From Candidatus Woesearchaeota archaeon (GTDB taxonomy: Archaea; Nanobdellota; Nanobdellia; Woesearchaeales; GCA-2686295): a DNA stretch of 28,952 bases. Position numbers and translations under genes: made by a program. Shown here in pieces: positions 7,926 through 18,300 of this stretch. How positions within the stretch are numbered: position 1 is the first letter of the stretch; each line of letters opens with the position of its first letter. The DNA is taken from the NCBI GenBank assembly GCA_002686295.1, contig NZBB01000025.1, positions 1 to 28,952 of the forward strand, written 5' to 3'. The notes under the pieces were generated by a model. The model was not told the origin of the DNA. It did not search any database and worked only from the letters and a program-made list of their open reading frames with translations.

Positions 7926-10900
7926 TTACTTCATTCTTTTAAAGACATCGTCAATCATCATATCTGACCAACCGACGTTTTTCAATGATCTTCTTATCTG
8001 CTCTTCAGAATATCCTTTATCAAGATATGTCTTTACAAAAGTTTCGAGCTTGTCAACACCACCATCCACTCTATGAACTTCATGCGTTTTTAATTCATAA
8101 TGTTTTATTGAACCTTTAGGCTTTTGCTTTACAAACCAAAAAGTGAATCCTCCCAAAGCAATAACTACTAATAGCAATATCCAAATCCACACTTTGCTTT
8201 GCTTTTCAACTAATTCCTCCTCTTCTAAGTCTTCAACAACATCTCCAGTTATTTCTTCTTCAACAACTTCTTCCTCTTCTTCAGTTTCAACAACTTCTTC
8301 AGTTTCTTCTTCAACAACTTCTTCTACTAGCTGTCCGATTGCAAAGTAGCTGAAACCAGTTGTTACAGCCTCATAATAGACATTGTCTGAGTCTTCTGAA
8401 GTAATAGTTGTTTCCTGCTCTTCCCAAACATCATCATTATATCTGAATAAAGCCACATTATCATTACTTATAGACTCTGTTGCCAACCAGACTTTCGGAA
8501 CTTTGAATTGTATCTTAGTATTTGTTATGTCATCTTCTCCAAAGCTTTCAACTATTTGCAGATAACTATAAGCATTGTATGTTATTGTTCCTGTGCTTGA
8601 AGGAGCACTTGTAAGAGCTCTTACTTGTACTTCAACATTCGTCATATCATTAAGAGCTTCAAACTCTATTTGTGTGAAAGGAACACCATCATAAACTGAT
8701 TGATCTATTGATGAAATTCTTGTACTGCCTGCAGCTATTTCCAACCATGATTTAGTGTAAGTTGTAACACTGGTTCCTGTTCCATCTCCTGCACCTGCAC
8801 CTGAACCATCATCTGCAGAACCAACATCAACAGAATAACTTATCAATGTTGAATCAGATACCTCTCCATTAAGATCTGCACATCTCACATAATAGCTCTC
8901 TGAACTATCATCGCCGGAATAAGATATCGATGTTTCGTGAGTTAAAGCATAGGTTGTATTGCTACCTAAAAAATCATCCATTGAAGCATAACTAACATTT
9001 GCACTATCATATTTACAAATACTTTTTTCATCTGTTGTAGCTGTTAAAGTTACTGACAATGAAGTGCTAGTTGTTGATTGAGCCCCACTTGGTCCTGAAG
9101 AACTTATTGCAGGATTAACAGAGTCATTGATGCTCACAGCATATATCTGTGTTGAAGTCCTATTATTAAGGTCTGTACAATTTACTGATAAGTTATAATC
9201 TCCATCTGCAAACTGCGTTAGTTCTGAGTTGAAATCATATCTTGTTCCTGTTTGAGACATATCACTGGTGTCAATGTCATTATCATATATGCTTCCATTG
9301 AATACATAAGTACAGAAACTATCTGTGTTAGGATTTGCTTCATAAGCATAGAATGTCAGGTTGAAATAACTGTTGTTTACTTCTGTGTTATTAGCAGGAT
9401 AAGTTATATTTATATCAGGTGCCTGAGTATCATTGGCTAAAGCCCCTCCTGAGAAATGAGGTAGATACATTGTGACATTTGCTGATGTATTAGTATAACA
9501 TGCAGCAGCAACATTTGCAACACTTGTAGGTGTAGAACTGCACGCGGATAATTTATAGATTGTTTCACCAATATCATCTGCTATGTACAATACATCCAAG
9601 TCTGCTAATACAACATCGAAAGTTATCTCTGCCATGCCAAACTCTTCTTCTGCAAGGAAATAACCCATATTTTCAAACAACACTATCGCAGAGATATTTG
9701 ATCCTGCTCTTGACGTTGCTGTAAGTGCTTTTACAGAGCTCTCATTTGTCACAACAGTAAATGTTTGCTCCCAATTAACATCTAAACCATCAAAGTCAGG
9801 AATGGTTACAGAAACATTTGTTCCTGAAAGATTCAAATTCATTTCGATTGTTAAAGTAGTGTTTATATCTGCTGATTCATTTGAACTTATATCGCCAGCA
9901 CTATTGCTTATGTTAAAACCAGTCACTGCAGATCCAAGACCTGTTTCTAAATCATCAATTGCTTCTGAGACATTCAAAGGTCTTATCATGTGGAAACTTC
10001 TACTGACTGAAGTTGCATTATTGTCTGCATTATCCATCGCAGTGAAAACAGCTGTATGTAATCCTGCTCTTAAATCTGTGAACAACCAAATATGAGTTCC
10101 ATTTACAGCACTACCATTCTTGTAAGTCGCATTATCAATCGAAACATTAACTTTTGCAAGGCTTGCATCAGATACAGTGAAGTTAAAAGTTATGTTTCCA
10201 TCATCATTAGTGTATAATCCGCTACTTGCAGGAACAATTATTGAGAATGAAGGAGATGTATCATCAACTGTAAATGTTGTTGAGTTAGTTGTGTTTGAAT
10301 TATCAGCTCCATCAACAGCAACTATTTCAACCAAACCACTGCTTGAAGGAATGGTTAAGTTGCCTATCCATGTATCAGTAGTTGTATTAACTAATGATGA
10401 TGTTGTACCACTGATATTTGCAGTTACAGAATAAGTATATCCATCAGTTACATTTACTGTTATTTGAACTATTTGTCCTGTTCTAACATAATTATCTGCC
10501 AAAGAAACAGAGTTTATTCCAGGAGAAGTATCATCAATTGTGTAAGTTGTGCTTTCATTAACTGCTGTGTTGCTAGCATTATCTGTTGCAGAAACATTTA
10601 TTACAAGGTCTCCTGAGAACAAAGTCACATTTCCAGTCCATAAATCCTGGAAAGATTGAGATCTTGTCAAAGATATTCCTTCAGCAGTTACAGTACTAAT
10701 TGAATTATCTGTCACATTAACAGTTAATAATACGAGCGTTCCATTCTGAGTATAATCATCTTCAAGAGTTGCAGAATGTATAACTGGTGAAACATCATCT
10801 ATTGTGAAACTTGTTGAGTTGTCTGTTTGCTGATTCCCAACAATATCATAAACCACTACATCAACTACATTATTACCTGAAGTTAAGTTTATGCTTGCAT

Positions 10901-13475
10901 TCCAAACATCCACACCCTGATTTGTTAATGAATATCCTTCTGCAGTCACATTATAAACAGAGCTATGTGTATCGCTAACATTAACTGTAACAACAACCAC
11001 TGTATTGTTCTGCACATAATCTTCTGATAAAGAAACCAAATTAACAGTTGAAACAGTATCATCAACAGTCATAGCCAAGGTTGTTGAGCTATTAAGATTG
11101 CCTGAAATATCTGTAGCGTTGAACTGCAAAGTGCACGCGCCTTCACTTGCACCACAAAGTGAAAGTGCAGTTCCAGTATAATTATAAGTTGTTGCTGTGA
11201 TATTGTTCATTGACTGCCCATTTACAGTTACACTTGTTATGTTGTTTGTGTCTGAAACAGTTATGTTTACTTCTATAGTGTCGTTTTCTCTTACAATGTT
11301 GTCTGTTAGGTTTATCAGACCACCTGCCATAACAGCACCTGTTACAGATGGATAAATATCGTCAATCGTGAAGGTGTATGTATGTGAATTGTTCACATTT
11401 CCGGCACTATCTGTTGCTGTGAATGTGACTGTGCAATCTCCGTCAGTGTTTGAACAACCTAATTCTGTGGCGTTTGTAGTAACATAATAAATGTTTCCTG
11501 ACAAAACACTCATTGAAATAGAACTGTCATTAGCTACTAAAACAGATGCAATAGTATTTGTATCAGTAATTGTAACATTTAAAGTTATACTATCTGCATG
11601 CCTTACTATATTATCAGCATCGCTAAACGCAGCACCTGAGACTGAAGGTGTTGTATCATCAATTATGTATGTGAAGTTTTCCTGATTGCTTTGACCATTT
11701 GTATCGTTGGCGAAAACAACTACTTTATGGCTTATTTCACTCCATGTTGAAGGGTTTATTGAGTAATTCCAAGTAGTAACTCCTCCTGTACTGTTTGTTT
11801 GGTTGTCTGAAAGCTGCTGTCCTGAAGAGTTGTATATCTCGTATGAAGTGACATCCAAAGGACTGCCAGAGGTTATAGTTATATTTACTAAAACACTTGA
11901 TTTTATCTCTGTTCCATTGGCTGGAGAAGCACTTAGAGTTGGTCTTTCTGATGGTGTTCCTGAAGTACTGGTATTTGTTCCTTCATTTCCTACATCATCA
12001 TAAGCTGTAACCTTAAAATAATAAGTGACTCCATTTGTCAATGTACTATTATAATATGAGAGTGTTCCTGCTGTAGTGTTTTGAGCTAAATACCAATTTC
12101 CACTATCATTCATATAAACATGGTAACCTATAAGGTCTTGTATTGCTGAGCTGTCTGAGTTCTGGGTTACATTACTCCAGGTAATATTTATTGTGTGGTT
12201 TGAAGCAACTGTTGAACTTATTGTAACTGCTTTTGGTGATAAGTCATCTATTGGTACGCCTGTTGTTGTTGTGTTTGAAGCAAAGTTTGGCACCTCATCG
12301 TATGCTGAAACTTTGAAAGAGTAATTTGTTCCGTCAGTCACACCTGTATCTATATGACTTACATTGTTTATGCCTGTAAGATTTATTATTAAAGAATCAT
12401 CCCTGAATAAAAAATAACCCTGAGTATCTGAGCTTACACTGGCGATCCAGCTGATATTCAACTGGTTTTCTGTGCTTGTTACATCAACCGTTGTTAATCC
12501 TGTTACAGCTATTGGTGCTGAACTATCTGTTGGTGTTCCTGAAACTACGCTTGAGTTGGAAGATGGATTTCCAGATGTATCCTGAGCCATTAACTTGTAA
12601 TAATAAGCACTTCCATCTGTTAAACCTGTATCTGTATAATTAGTGTTTGCAGTAGTTGTTAAAGATGAAAAAGTCGTGTTATCTGTGCTATTGTAAAGCG
12701 TGTAGTTTGATAAATCGTTTTCGCTGTTTGCACTCCAACTAACAAATAATGTTCCTTCTGCACCACTTTGGTCCGAGACCGTCAAACCTGTAGGTGCTGA
12801 TGGAGCTGTTGAATCGGTAACAGTTACATTTACCTCATTTGATTCTGATCCTTCATTAGCTGTATCCATTGCTGTAACTACATAATAATAAGTTGAGCCA
12901 TTTGCTGTTAATCCACTATTAGTATAATTTGTATCTGTTGTGTTGCCTATGTTTGTACCTGTATCATTTGTTACTCCTGAGTTTGTTCCTCTATAAACAA
13001 GATATTTCTGTACGCCTATATCATCTGTTGCAGCACTCCATGAAAGATTAATAGTGCCTGCAGATATCTCTATGGCTACAAGTGAAGAAGGAGCTGAAGG
13101 AGAAGAAATGTCTGATATTGATAAATTGACTGTGAATGTTAAACCACTATCATTAACAACTCTTGTATGTGCCAAAGTTCCAGCCACATAAAAATATATT
13201 GTTTCATCATCTACAACAGAACCATCACTGATATTATCAGTTGATTCACGCCCTACATTAAGACTATAAATGCCTGATGCAGTTGTTCCAGTTGTATCAT
13301 TCCCAACAGTGTTATTGTATTGATCAAAAACATATACTGTTGTTCCTGTTGGAGGTGTCTGTCCATCTACCTTTACATATCCTTGATAAGCTGTTGGTTG
13401 CTGAGGAATTGCTAAAACTAAATATACTGTTATCAAAATAGCAAATATTGTTATTAATGTCTTTGTTAGTCTCAC
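7926..13475 (-). CDS. Giant FN3/Ig-repeat surface protein with membrane anchor and cytoplasmic tail
   Basis: A 1849-residue type I membrane protein. I choose the GTG at 13475-13473 because a perfect GAGGTGA site lies 7 bases upstream and the product begins with a signal peptide (MRLTKTLITIFAILITVYLVLA); the open frame begins 10 codons earlier at a TTG inside the preceding gene. After a roughly 90-residue carrier-type domain (YQGYVKVDG...) come about four FN3 domains (nt 13110-11930), then six or so Ig-like repeats that each begin with a DDTSP-type motif (11660-10170), further beta domains, a GSGAGAGDG linker, a PGF-pre-PGF-like domain ending in FSYFAIG, a Glu/Val stalk and a membrane helix (WIWILLLVVIALGGFTFWFV). 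The last 60 residues are cytoplasmic and end in a small three-helix-like segment (YSEEQIRRSLKNVGWSDMM). N-glycosylation sequons are very frequent. Likely an adhesin or cell-surface scaffold. Last gene of the surface operon. Confidence 0.92.
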   Translation of the reverse strand: MRLTKTLITIFAILITVYLVLAIPQQPTAYQGYVKVDGQTPPTGTTVYVFDQYNNTVGNDTTGTTASGIYSLNVGRESTDNISDGSVVDDETIYFYVAGTLAHTRVVNDSGLTFTVNLSISDISSPSAPSSLVAIEISAGTINLSWSAATDDIGVQKYLVYRGTNSGVTNDTGTNIGNTTDTNYTNSGLTANGSTYYYVVTAMDTANEGSESNEVNVTVTDSTAPSAPTGLTVSDQSGAEGTLFVSWSANSENDLSNYTLYNSTDNTTFSSLTTTANTNYTDTGLTDGSAYYYKLMAQDTSGNPSSNSSVVSGTPTDSSAPIAVTGLTTVDVTSTENQLNISWIASVSSDTQGYFLFRDDSLIINLTGINNVSHIDTGVTDGTNYSFKVSAYDEVPNFASNTTTTGVPIDDLSPKAVTISSTVASNHTINITWSNVTQNSDSSAIQDLIGYHVYMNDSGNWYLAQNTTAGTLSYYNSTLTNGVTYYFKVTAYDDVGNEGTNTSTSGTPSERPTLSASPANGTEIKSSVLVNITITSGSPLDVTSYEIYNSSGQQLSDNQTNSTGGVTTWNYSINPSTWSEISHKVVVFANDTNGQSNQENFTYIIDDTTPSVSGAAFSDADNIVRHADSITLNVTITDTNTIASVLVANDSSISMSVLSGNIYYVTTNATELGCSNTDGDCTVTFTATDSAGNVNNSHTYTFTIDDIYPSVTGAVMAGGLINLTDNIVRENDTIEVNITVSDTNNITSVTVNGQSMNNITATTYNYTGTALSLCGASEGACTLQFNATDISGNLNSSTTLAMTVDDTVSTVNLVSLSEDYVQNNTVVVVTVNVSDTHSSVYNVTAEGYSLTNQGVDVWNASINLTSGNNVVDVVVYDIVGNQQTDNSTSFTIDDVSPVIHSATLEDDYTQNGTLVLLTVNVTDNSISTVTAEGISLTRSQSFQDLWTGNVTLFSGDLVINVSATDNASNTAVNESTTYTIDDTSPGINSVSLADNYVRTGQIVQITVNVTDGYTYSVTANISGTTSSLVNTTTDTWIGNLTIPSSSGLVEIVAVDGADNSNTTNSTTFTVDDTSPSFSIIVPASSGLYTNDDGNITFNFTVSDASLAKVNVSIDNATYKNGSAVNGTHIWLFTDLRAGLHTAVFTAMDNADNNATSVSRSFHMIRPLNVSEAIDDLETGLGSAVTGFNISNSAGDISSNESADINTTLTIEMNLNLSGTNVSVTIPDFDGLDVNWEQTFTVVTNESSVKALTATSRAGSNISAIVLFENMGYFLAEEEFGMAEITFDVVLADLDVLYIADDIGETIYKLSACSSTPTSVANVAAACYTNTSANVTMYLPHFSGGALANDTQAPDINITYPANNTEVNNSYFNLTFYAYEANPNTDSFCTYVFNGSIYDNDIDTSDMSQTGTRYDFNSELTQFADGDYNLSVNCTDLNNRTSTQIYAVSINDSVNPAISSSGPSGAQSTTSTSLSVTLTATTDEKSICKYDSANVSYASMDDFLGSNTTYALTHETSISYSGDDSSESYYVRCADLNGEVSDSTLISYSVDVGSADDGSGAGAGDGTGTSVTTYTKSWLEIAAGSTRISSIDQSVYDGVPFTQIEFEALNDMTNVEVQVRALTSAPSSTGTITYNAYSYLQIVESFGEDDITNTKIQFKVPKVWLATESISNDNVALFRYNDDVWEEQETTITSEDSDNVYYEAVTTGFSYFAIGQLVEEVVEEETEEVVETEEEEEVVEEEITGDVVEDLEEEELVEKQSKVWIWILLLVVIALGGFTFWFVKQKPKGSIKHYELKTHEVHRVDGGVDKLETFVKTYLDKGYSEEQIRRSLKNVGWSDMMIDDVFKRMK
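8205..8335 (-). repeat. Glu/Val codon-run encoding an acidic stalk
   Basis: Near-tandem GAA/GAG/GTT codons (plus strand CTTCTTC-type repeats) encode an acidic linker (VEEVVEEETEEVVETEEEEE) between the PGF-pre-PGF-like domain and the membrane helix. Similar low-complexity acidic stalks occur at 3890-4020 and 13600-13745 in two other genes. Confidence 0.75.
10170..11660 (-). repeat. Tandem Ig-like repeats in the 1849-residue protein
   Basis: About six diverged copies of 75-110 residues, each starting with a DDTSP-type motif (TIDDTTPSVSG, TIDDIYPSV, TIDDVSPVIHS, TIDDTSPGINS, TVDDTSPSF) and continuing with 'ADNYV..G..V.ITVNVTD'. These are beta-sandwich spacer domains usual in adhesins. Confidence 0.8.
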
Positions 13476-13482
13476 TATAAAT

Positions 13483-13489
13483 TCACCTC
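13483..13489 (-). promoter_or_regulatory. Ribosome binding site overlapping a stop codon
   Basis: GAGGTGA on the minus strand, 7 bases before the GTG start at 13475. The TGA inside it is the stop codon of the preceding 216-residue gene, so termination there leaves the ribosome on the next gene's initiation site. It decides the start of the 1849-residue protein. Confidence 0.8.
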
Positions 13490-14133
13490 TTATTCCTCCA
13501 AACAAAAAATAAAGCTAATAATAATACCACAACAACTATTCCAAACCAAAAGAACATCCCTGAAATATTTGATTCAGATGAATTATCCTCGCTTGGTAAA
13601 GCTGTTTTTGTTTCAGATGATTCTTCAACAATTTCTTGAGTTGTGTCTTCAATAATTTCTTCCTGCATTTCTTTCTCAACCTCTTCAATCACTTCTGTCT
13701 CTTCAGAAGTTTCTTCTTCCTCTTCTTCTGTTTCTTCAACATTAGTTGTTGAAGAGGAACTGCCACTCTCTTGATATAAAAGGTCTAATTTACTATTTGA
13801 ACCTTGTTCATCAACAGTTGTTGTTTTTAATTTTTCTTCATCAACGAAAAAATAAATTATGTCTCCTGAACTAACTCCTTCATAGTCTTCTGTTTCTTGA
13901 TTGTCCCAAACAACATTTAGCGAGTAAAGTCCATCAATATTAGTTTGTTCTGACCGACCAACCATCATCATATAAACATCTTTTACAATAACTATTTTTC
14001 CTACAACTGGATCTCCTTCAACATCAGTTACATACCCATAATATCCTGTTGGCAAACTTGGCTGAGCATTTACAACAGCCATTAAAAAAATTGAAACAAA
14101 AACAATTGCGAATTGTATCTGCTTCATTTTCAT
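13483..14133 (-). CDS. Small membrane-anchored protein with Glu-rich stalk
   Basis: About 216 residues. I place the start at the ATG 14133-14131, 2 bases after the TAG of the preceding gene; a second ATG two codons in is equally possible, and the TTG at 14142 is less likely. A signal peptide (MKMKQIQFAIVFVSIFLMAVVNA) leads into one roughly 85-residue beta domain (LPTGYYGYVTDVEGDPVVGK). This resembles the N-terminal domain of the following 1849-residue protein: both have YGYV/YQGYV, a G.YSLNV core and IYF(F/Y)V. A Ser/Glu-rich stalk (nt 13600-13745), a membrane helix (MFFWFGIVVVVLLLALFFVW) and RNKR follow. It looks like a stripped-down version of its neighbour: one N-terminal domain joined directly to stalk and anchor. 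It may be an anchoring or adaptor subunit of the surface assembly. Function unknown. Confidence 0.86.
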   Translation of the reverse strand: MKMKQIQFAIVFVSIFLMAVVNAQPSLPTGYYGYVTDVEGDPVVGKIVIVKDVYMMMVGRSEQTNIDGLYSLNVVWDNQETEDYEGVSSGDIIYFFVDEEKLKTTTVDEQGSNSKLDLLYQESGSSSSTTNVEETEEEEEETSEETEVIEEVEKEMQEEIIEDTTQEIVEESSETKTALPSEDNSSESNISGMFFWFGIVVVVLLLALFFVWRNKR

Positions 14134-14135
14134 CT

Positions 14136-15383
14136 CTACCAATTTATGCTAAAATTCTGAGGTGCACTCATTCTGAACCAATATCCAGAACCAGTTGTAA
14201 AGTTTTCAAGTGTGTTGCTTGAAGGATCTAATGCTGTTGGATCAAATTTTTTCCATTTGTCCACTTCGTCAGACTCAGAGGAGTCATAACTCCATATTAT
14301 AACTATATCATTAACTATACTTGTTATGCTGTCATTAACATCTGCATTTGTATTAGCAGGGTATCCTGCCATATTCCAACCAGTGTATAAAGAAACATTT
14401 GTTGTTGAATGTGCATCTCCTGATATACTTATGTCAACCTCTGCATCAGTTCTAACCCAATAACTTGAATATATATCAAACTCCTGAAGAGTGTTACTTG
14501 AAGGATCCAAAGCATCAGGATCATACTTTAACCATCTTAAGTTTTCATTTGATTCTGAAGCATTATAACCCCACACTATTGTCAGATTATCCCATATATT
14601 TGATAAAACAGAAGGAACTGTTTTATTACTAGGATTTGATGATAAAGACATCATATTCCAACCAACATTCTGAGTTATATTTCCTCCTGCAGCATTCACT
14701 GTGGCAGTTACAGCATCATTTTTTGTGCTTCCAAGATAAACTGTTGTGGTATATGTTCCTGACTCATTGAATCCTGTTGTGTTTGTCCAACTATATGATG
14801 CACTTGCGCCCGCAGCTATTGTTGTTGGATAGTCAACTTGACTCCCAATATATCCATTTGAGCTGTTAAGCCTCATCTTCACATTACTCGCAGTTGTTCC
14901 ACCTATATTTGTCATTCTGAAATCAAGTGTTTCGACAGATGGAGTAAATAAAGAAGGCGGAAGAACATATTCAACTGTTAATTGTGCTGGTGTTGGTACT
15001 TCTACAGATGTTGTACTAGCACCACTCCATGACTCTGTGCCGTCGCTTGAAATGGTGTATGAAACTGAGTATGTATTTGGAGAGTCTCCTGTAACACTCC
15101 ATTTTGCTGTGCTTGAAGAACCGCTTGATATGCTTGAACTTATTGTTTGAGAGCTTGAAATTGTTAGTCCTGTTGAAGGATCGGAGTTTGTTGTTATCTG
15201 AACATTGCTGACTGTTCCTCCACTTGCAGAACATCTAATTTCTATTTCAGAGGTTGAAAACTGAGATATTGAAAGACTTGTATCACTAATTTGTTGGCAT
15301 GTTAATGTAGCTGCATTAACTGTTAATGCTGAAACTAACATTATGATTGCGAGCACCAATATTTTGTTTGTTAATTTATTCAT
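14136..15383 (-). CDS. Secreted repeat protein, 415 residues, no membrane anchor
   Basis: ATG at 15383 with a GGTGA site 4 bases upstream. A signal peptide (MNKLTNKILVLAIIMLVSALTVNA) precedes an Ig-like domain rich in Ser/Thr (about 25-130) and a second CARDB-like beta domain (TVEYVLPPSLFTPSVETLDF..., about 135-230). The C-terminus holds two copies of a 94-residue repeat starting GWNMMSL / GWNMAGY and containing W(G/S)Y(N/D)(A/S)SES, DP.ALDPSSNTL and YW.R. There is no C-terminal membrane helix, so it is probably secreted or held on the surface by its partners. GWN repeats of this kind occur in archaeal extracellular proteins, but I know of no assigned function. It sits between the giant protein and the anchored proteins in the same operon. 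Confidence 0.87.
   Translation of the reverse strand: MNKLTNKILVLAIIMLVSALTVNAATLTCQQISDTSLSISQFSTSEIEIRCSASGGTVSNVQITTNSDPSTGLTISSSQTISSSISSGSSSTAKWSVTGDSPNTYSVSYTISSDGTESWSGASTTSVEVPTPAQLTVEYVLPPSLFTPSVETLDFRMTNIGGTTASNVKMRLNSSNGYIGSQVDYPTTIAAGASASYSWTNTTGFNESGTYTTTVYLGSTKNDAVTATVNAAGGNITQNVGWNMMSLSSNPSNKTVPSVLSNIWDNLTIVWGYNASESNENLRWLKYDPDALDPSSNTLQEFDIYSSYWVRTDAEVDISISGDAHSTTNVSLYTGWNMAGYPANTNADVNDSITSIVNDIVIIWSYDSSESDEVDKWKKFDPTALDPSSNTLENFTTGSGYWFRMSAPQNFSINW
14139..14664 (-). repeat. Two tandem 94-residue GWN repeats
   Basis: Unit one starts at 14663 and unit two at 14381, exactly 282 bases (94 codons) apart. Protein motifs GWNM, ALDPSSNTL and SYW(V)R / GYWFR align, and stretches of DNA such as GAAGGATC.AA are also conserved, pointing to a fairly recent internal duplication. 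Confidence 0.85.
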
Positions 15384-15387
15384 TTTT

Positions 15388-15394
15388 TCACCTA
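15388..15394 (-). promoter_or_regulatory. Ribosome binding site overlapping the giant gene's stop
   Basis: Minus strand TAGGTGA: the TAG (15394-15392) ends the giant gene, and GGTGA (15392-15388) is the ribosome binding site of the 415-residue gene, 4 bases before its ATG. The same interlocked layout recurs at 13483-13489. Confidence 0.75.
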
Positions 15395-18300
15395 TGTAAT
15401 ATTAAGTGGTATTGGCATACCTATATCTACTTCTAACTGAGAGCTTGAAAGTGATCCTGACATAACTTCTGATTGGTTTAATTCAACAATTAAATTAAAT
15501 TCTAAATCACCAATCCCCATAATTGTTGGTGTGAACAAATAGCTTAACTCTATAAATTGTCCTCCTGTGAGATATGATTGTTGATTACTATACTCTACAG
15601 TGTCTCCTAATAACGATGCGTTCAGTATTAATGTAACATTAATTGGATAAGAGTTTGAATTATTTACGAACATACTAAAGTTTGCAGCTGTTGCATTTGG
15701 CCAAGATATCAAACCAAACTCTGAGAATGGAGAACTATTTAAGCTTGGAAGCCCATCTATGTGAGGCATCATTATATCCATTGTTTCCATTTCTGAGATA
15801 ACCATGTTATCAACTGCTATGTCAACATCATAAGCATAGCTTTCTGGAGGAGTTATATCCGCAAAATAAGTTCCTGTAGCTAAAGGAGAATTGAAATTTC
15901 CATTAACATCGGTTGTTAGATTTGCAACTAACTGTTGGTTTGTAGAATTATAAATTTCTATCGTAACGTTTGCCAATGCTCCTGAACCATTAACCTTTCC
16001 ATCTATCCCACTTCCACCAGATGTATTTATTGTTAAATTAACTGTGTCAAAAGTTGTTTGACCCATACTTGATGTAAGTAGAACTCTTGCAGTATGATCT
16101 CCATCAGAGACATTTGCAAAGGTATAATTAAATATACCTGGTACAGCATCTACTCTTGTAATAAAACTTTCACTTATTATCTCAATTGTAGTGTTTTCAT
16201 AATTAGTTGTGTTTCCTGAGACATTATATTCTATATATATATCGTTCTCATTAAAAACCTCTTCATTTGTTGGATTTAATATACTTACAAGCGCATCAAA
16301 ACTTGAAGGGAGAGAAGTATTTATTGTAACATTAACACTTTCACCTGCTAAGATTGAATCTGTTTCATTGTATAGTTTTACAACTAATTCATAATTTCCA
16401 TCCGCAAGGTTTGTGAAATTGTAATACTTCAATCCTTCTGTATCTGTTCTATTTGTTTCGTTCTGATGAAAATTCAAATATAATTGAGTGTGATTGTAAG
16501 CTGAAGCAGATAAGTTTCCTGAAACATTATATTCTAACTCTATATAATCAACACTTAATGTTTGATCATTTGTTGGAGCTGTTATAATTACTGAAATATT
16601 AACATCTTCTGGACCTGGAGGATTTCCATCAAAGCTACCTATAGTAATCGTCCAATTAGTAGTTTCAAATTCAAAAATATCTTCAACTGACACTGTCCAT
16701 GAACCATTAGTGAAATCAAAACATGAATTTGTTGGATAATTTTGTATGTAATTATCTCCTGCAAAGAAACCTAAAAAAGTATCATTAACGCTTACATTAA
16801 CATCTGCATCACCCAATTCAACTATCACATAATAACATCCTGCAGTTATTCCATTGCCACAATTTCCTGAGTAACATTCATAATCTGCAACAGCTTCCCA
16901 ATCAGTGGTTGTATTAGTTAAGCCGAGCCAGAAATTTTTAACTTCATTATCATCAAATCCGCCATGTGAAAAGTTGAATTCACACCAGCTTCCCCAATTA
17001 TCCGATTCCCAAGTGCACCCTATAGTATTATTTCCTTCATCTACCATTGTTGCAGTACTATTGGTGCAAGAAAATTGATCTCCGCAAGCCGCACAGTTAC
17101 TGGTACAATCCATTGGCATTTCACACCAACCACCATTTGGAGCCCAAGAATCTGGTGTCCAGGCACAACTGCCTGTTCCTGAACAATCTCCTTGTGTACC
17201 ACAAGCCCAACAATCATTTGCTGAACAAGTTGACTGCCAATAGCACCAACTACCATATTGGTCACTTCCAAATGTACAACCAGTATTTTGACATTCATTT
17301 GAACCTGAAGAGTTATCTATACTACAAGCCCAGCAATTAAACTCATTACATGATTCTCCGCAAAATCCTGGATTAGCCCATGAACAAAAATCACAGAAAT
17401 TATCTCCTGTAATCATTCCCCATTCATTGCACCATTGACCTTGACCTAAACCTTCACAAGTCCAAGGAGAACAAGTTGTTTGATTTCCTCCACAATCTTC
17501 AAAGCAGAAATTATCTTCTCCATTTGCACTGTCACAGAAGCCATCTCCACAAATTATAATGTCTTCTCCACCCTCACAATCCTCAAAGCAATAATCCATT
17601 TCATCAAATTGGCATACAGAGTCTCCGCAGTATCCACCTTCTATAGTTTGTGTTGCTTCTAAATCTTCATCTATTTTTCCATCATTATCATCATCCTGAT
17701 TATTATTCTGTTCTTCATCAGATTGACCATCATTATCATTATCTATATTGTCCCCTGGCTGAGCATATGTTTCAACAGTGTATTCTCTTTCAATCTTAAC
17801 TCCTAATGTACTATTAACAGAGCCAAGACCTGAAACCATAAAATATCCTGTGCTGTTCCAGCTTTCAGGTTCAACTTTTAATTTTAACACCAGATCATTT
17901 GTGCTGTCTTTAAATCCAGCATATAGTTGTGTGAATGAAGAATTTGCTGAAGCACCATTACTTATATTCTTATATTTCAATGTCTGACCACTTGGAGCTG
18001 AACCAATCAATTTTGCATTAGTAAAGTTTTCAGAACCAAGATTAGTAATTATTGGAGTTATACTTAGCTTAGTCTCAGTCTCTATATTAGTTGAACTCGT
18101 TATGTTAAAGAAAGTCTTTGATAAGTTTCCAATTATTGTTATTGGATAAAAAGTAACATTGACTTCTCTATTCTGATTAAACTGTATCTTATCAGATGTC
18201 ATAAAACCATCGTCTGATTCTATTTCAACTGCTTTTTTTCCTTTTGGAATCTCAATTGTAAAATAACCTGATGCATTAGTTTCTGTGTCTTCATTACCTA

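Noticed and set aside
8205..8345. CRISPR or simple DNA repeat array (CTTCTTC-type)
   Set aside because: The repeats are in-frame Glu/Val codons of an acidic stalk with no spacers. No CRISPR array, tRNA, rRNA or insertion sequence was seen anywhere in the window.
14134..14142. TTG start at 14142 for the 216-residue protein
   Set aside because: The ATG at 14133 directly follows the previous stop and gives a normal signal peptide; TTG would lie inside the previous gene without a binding site.
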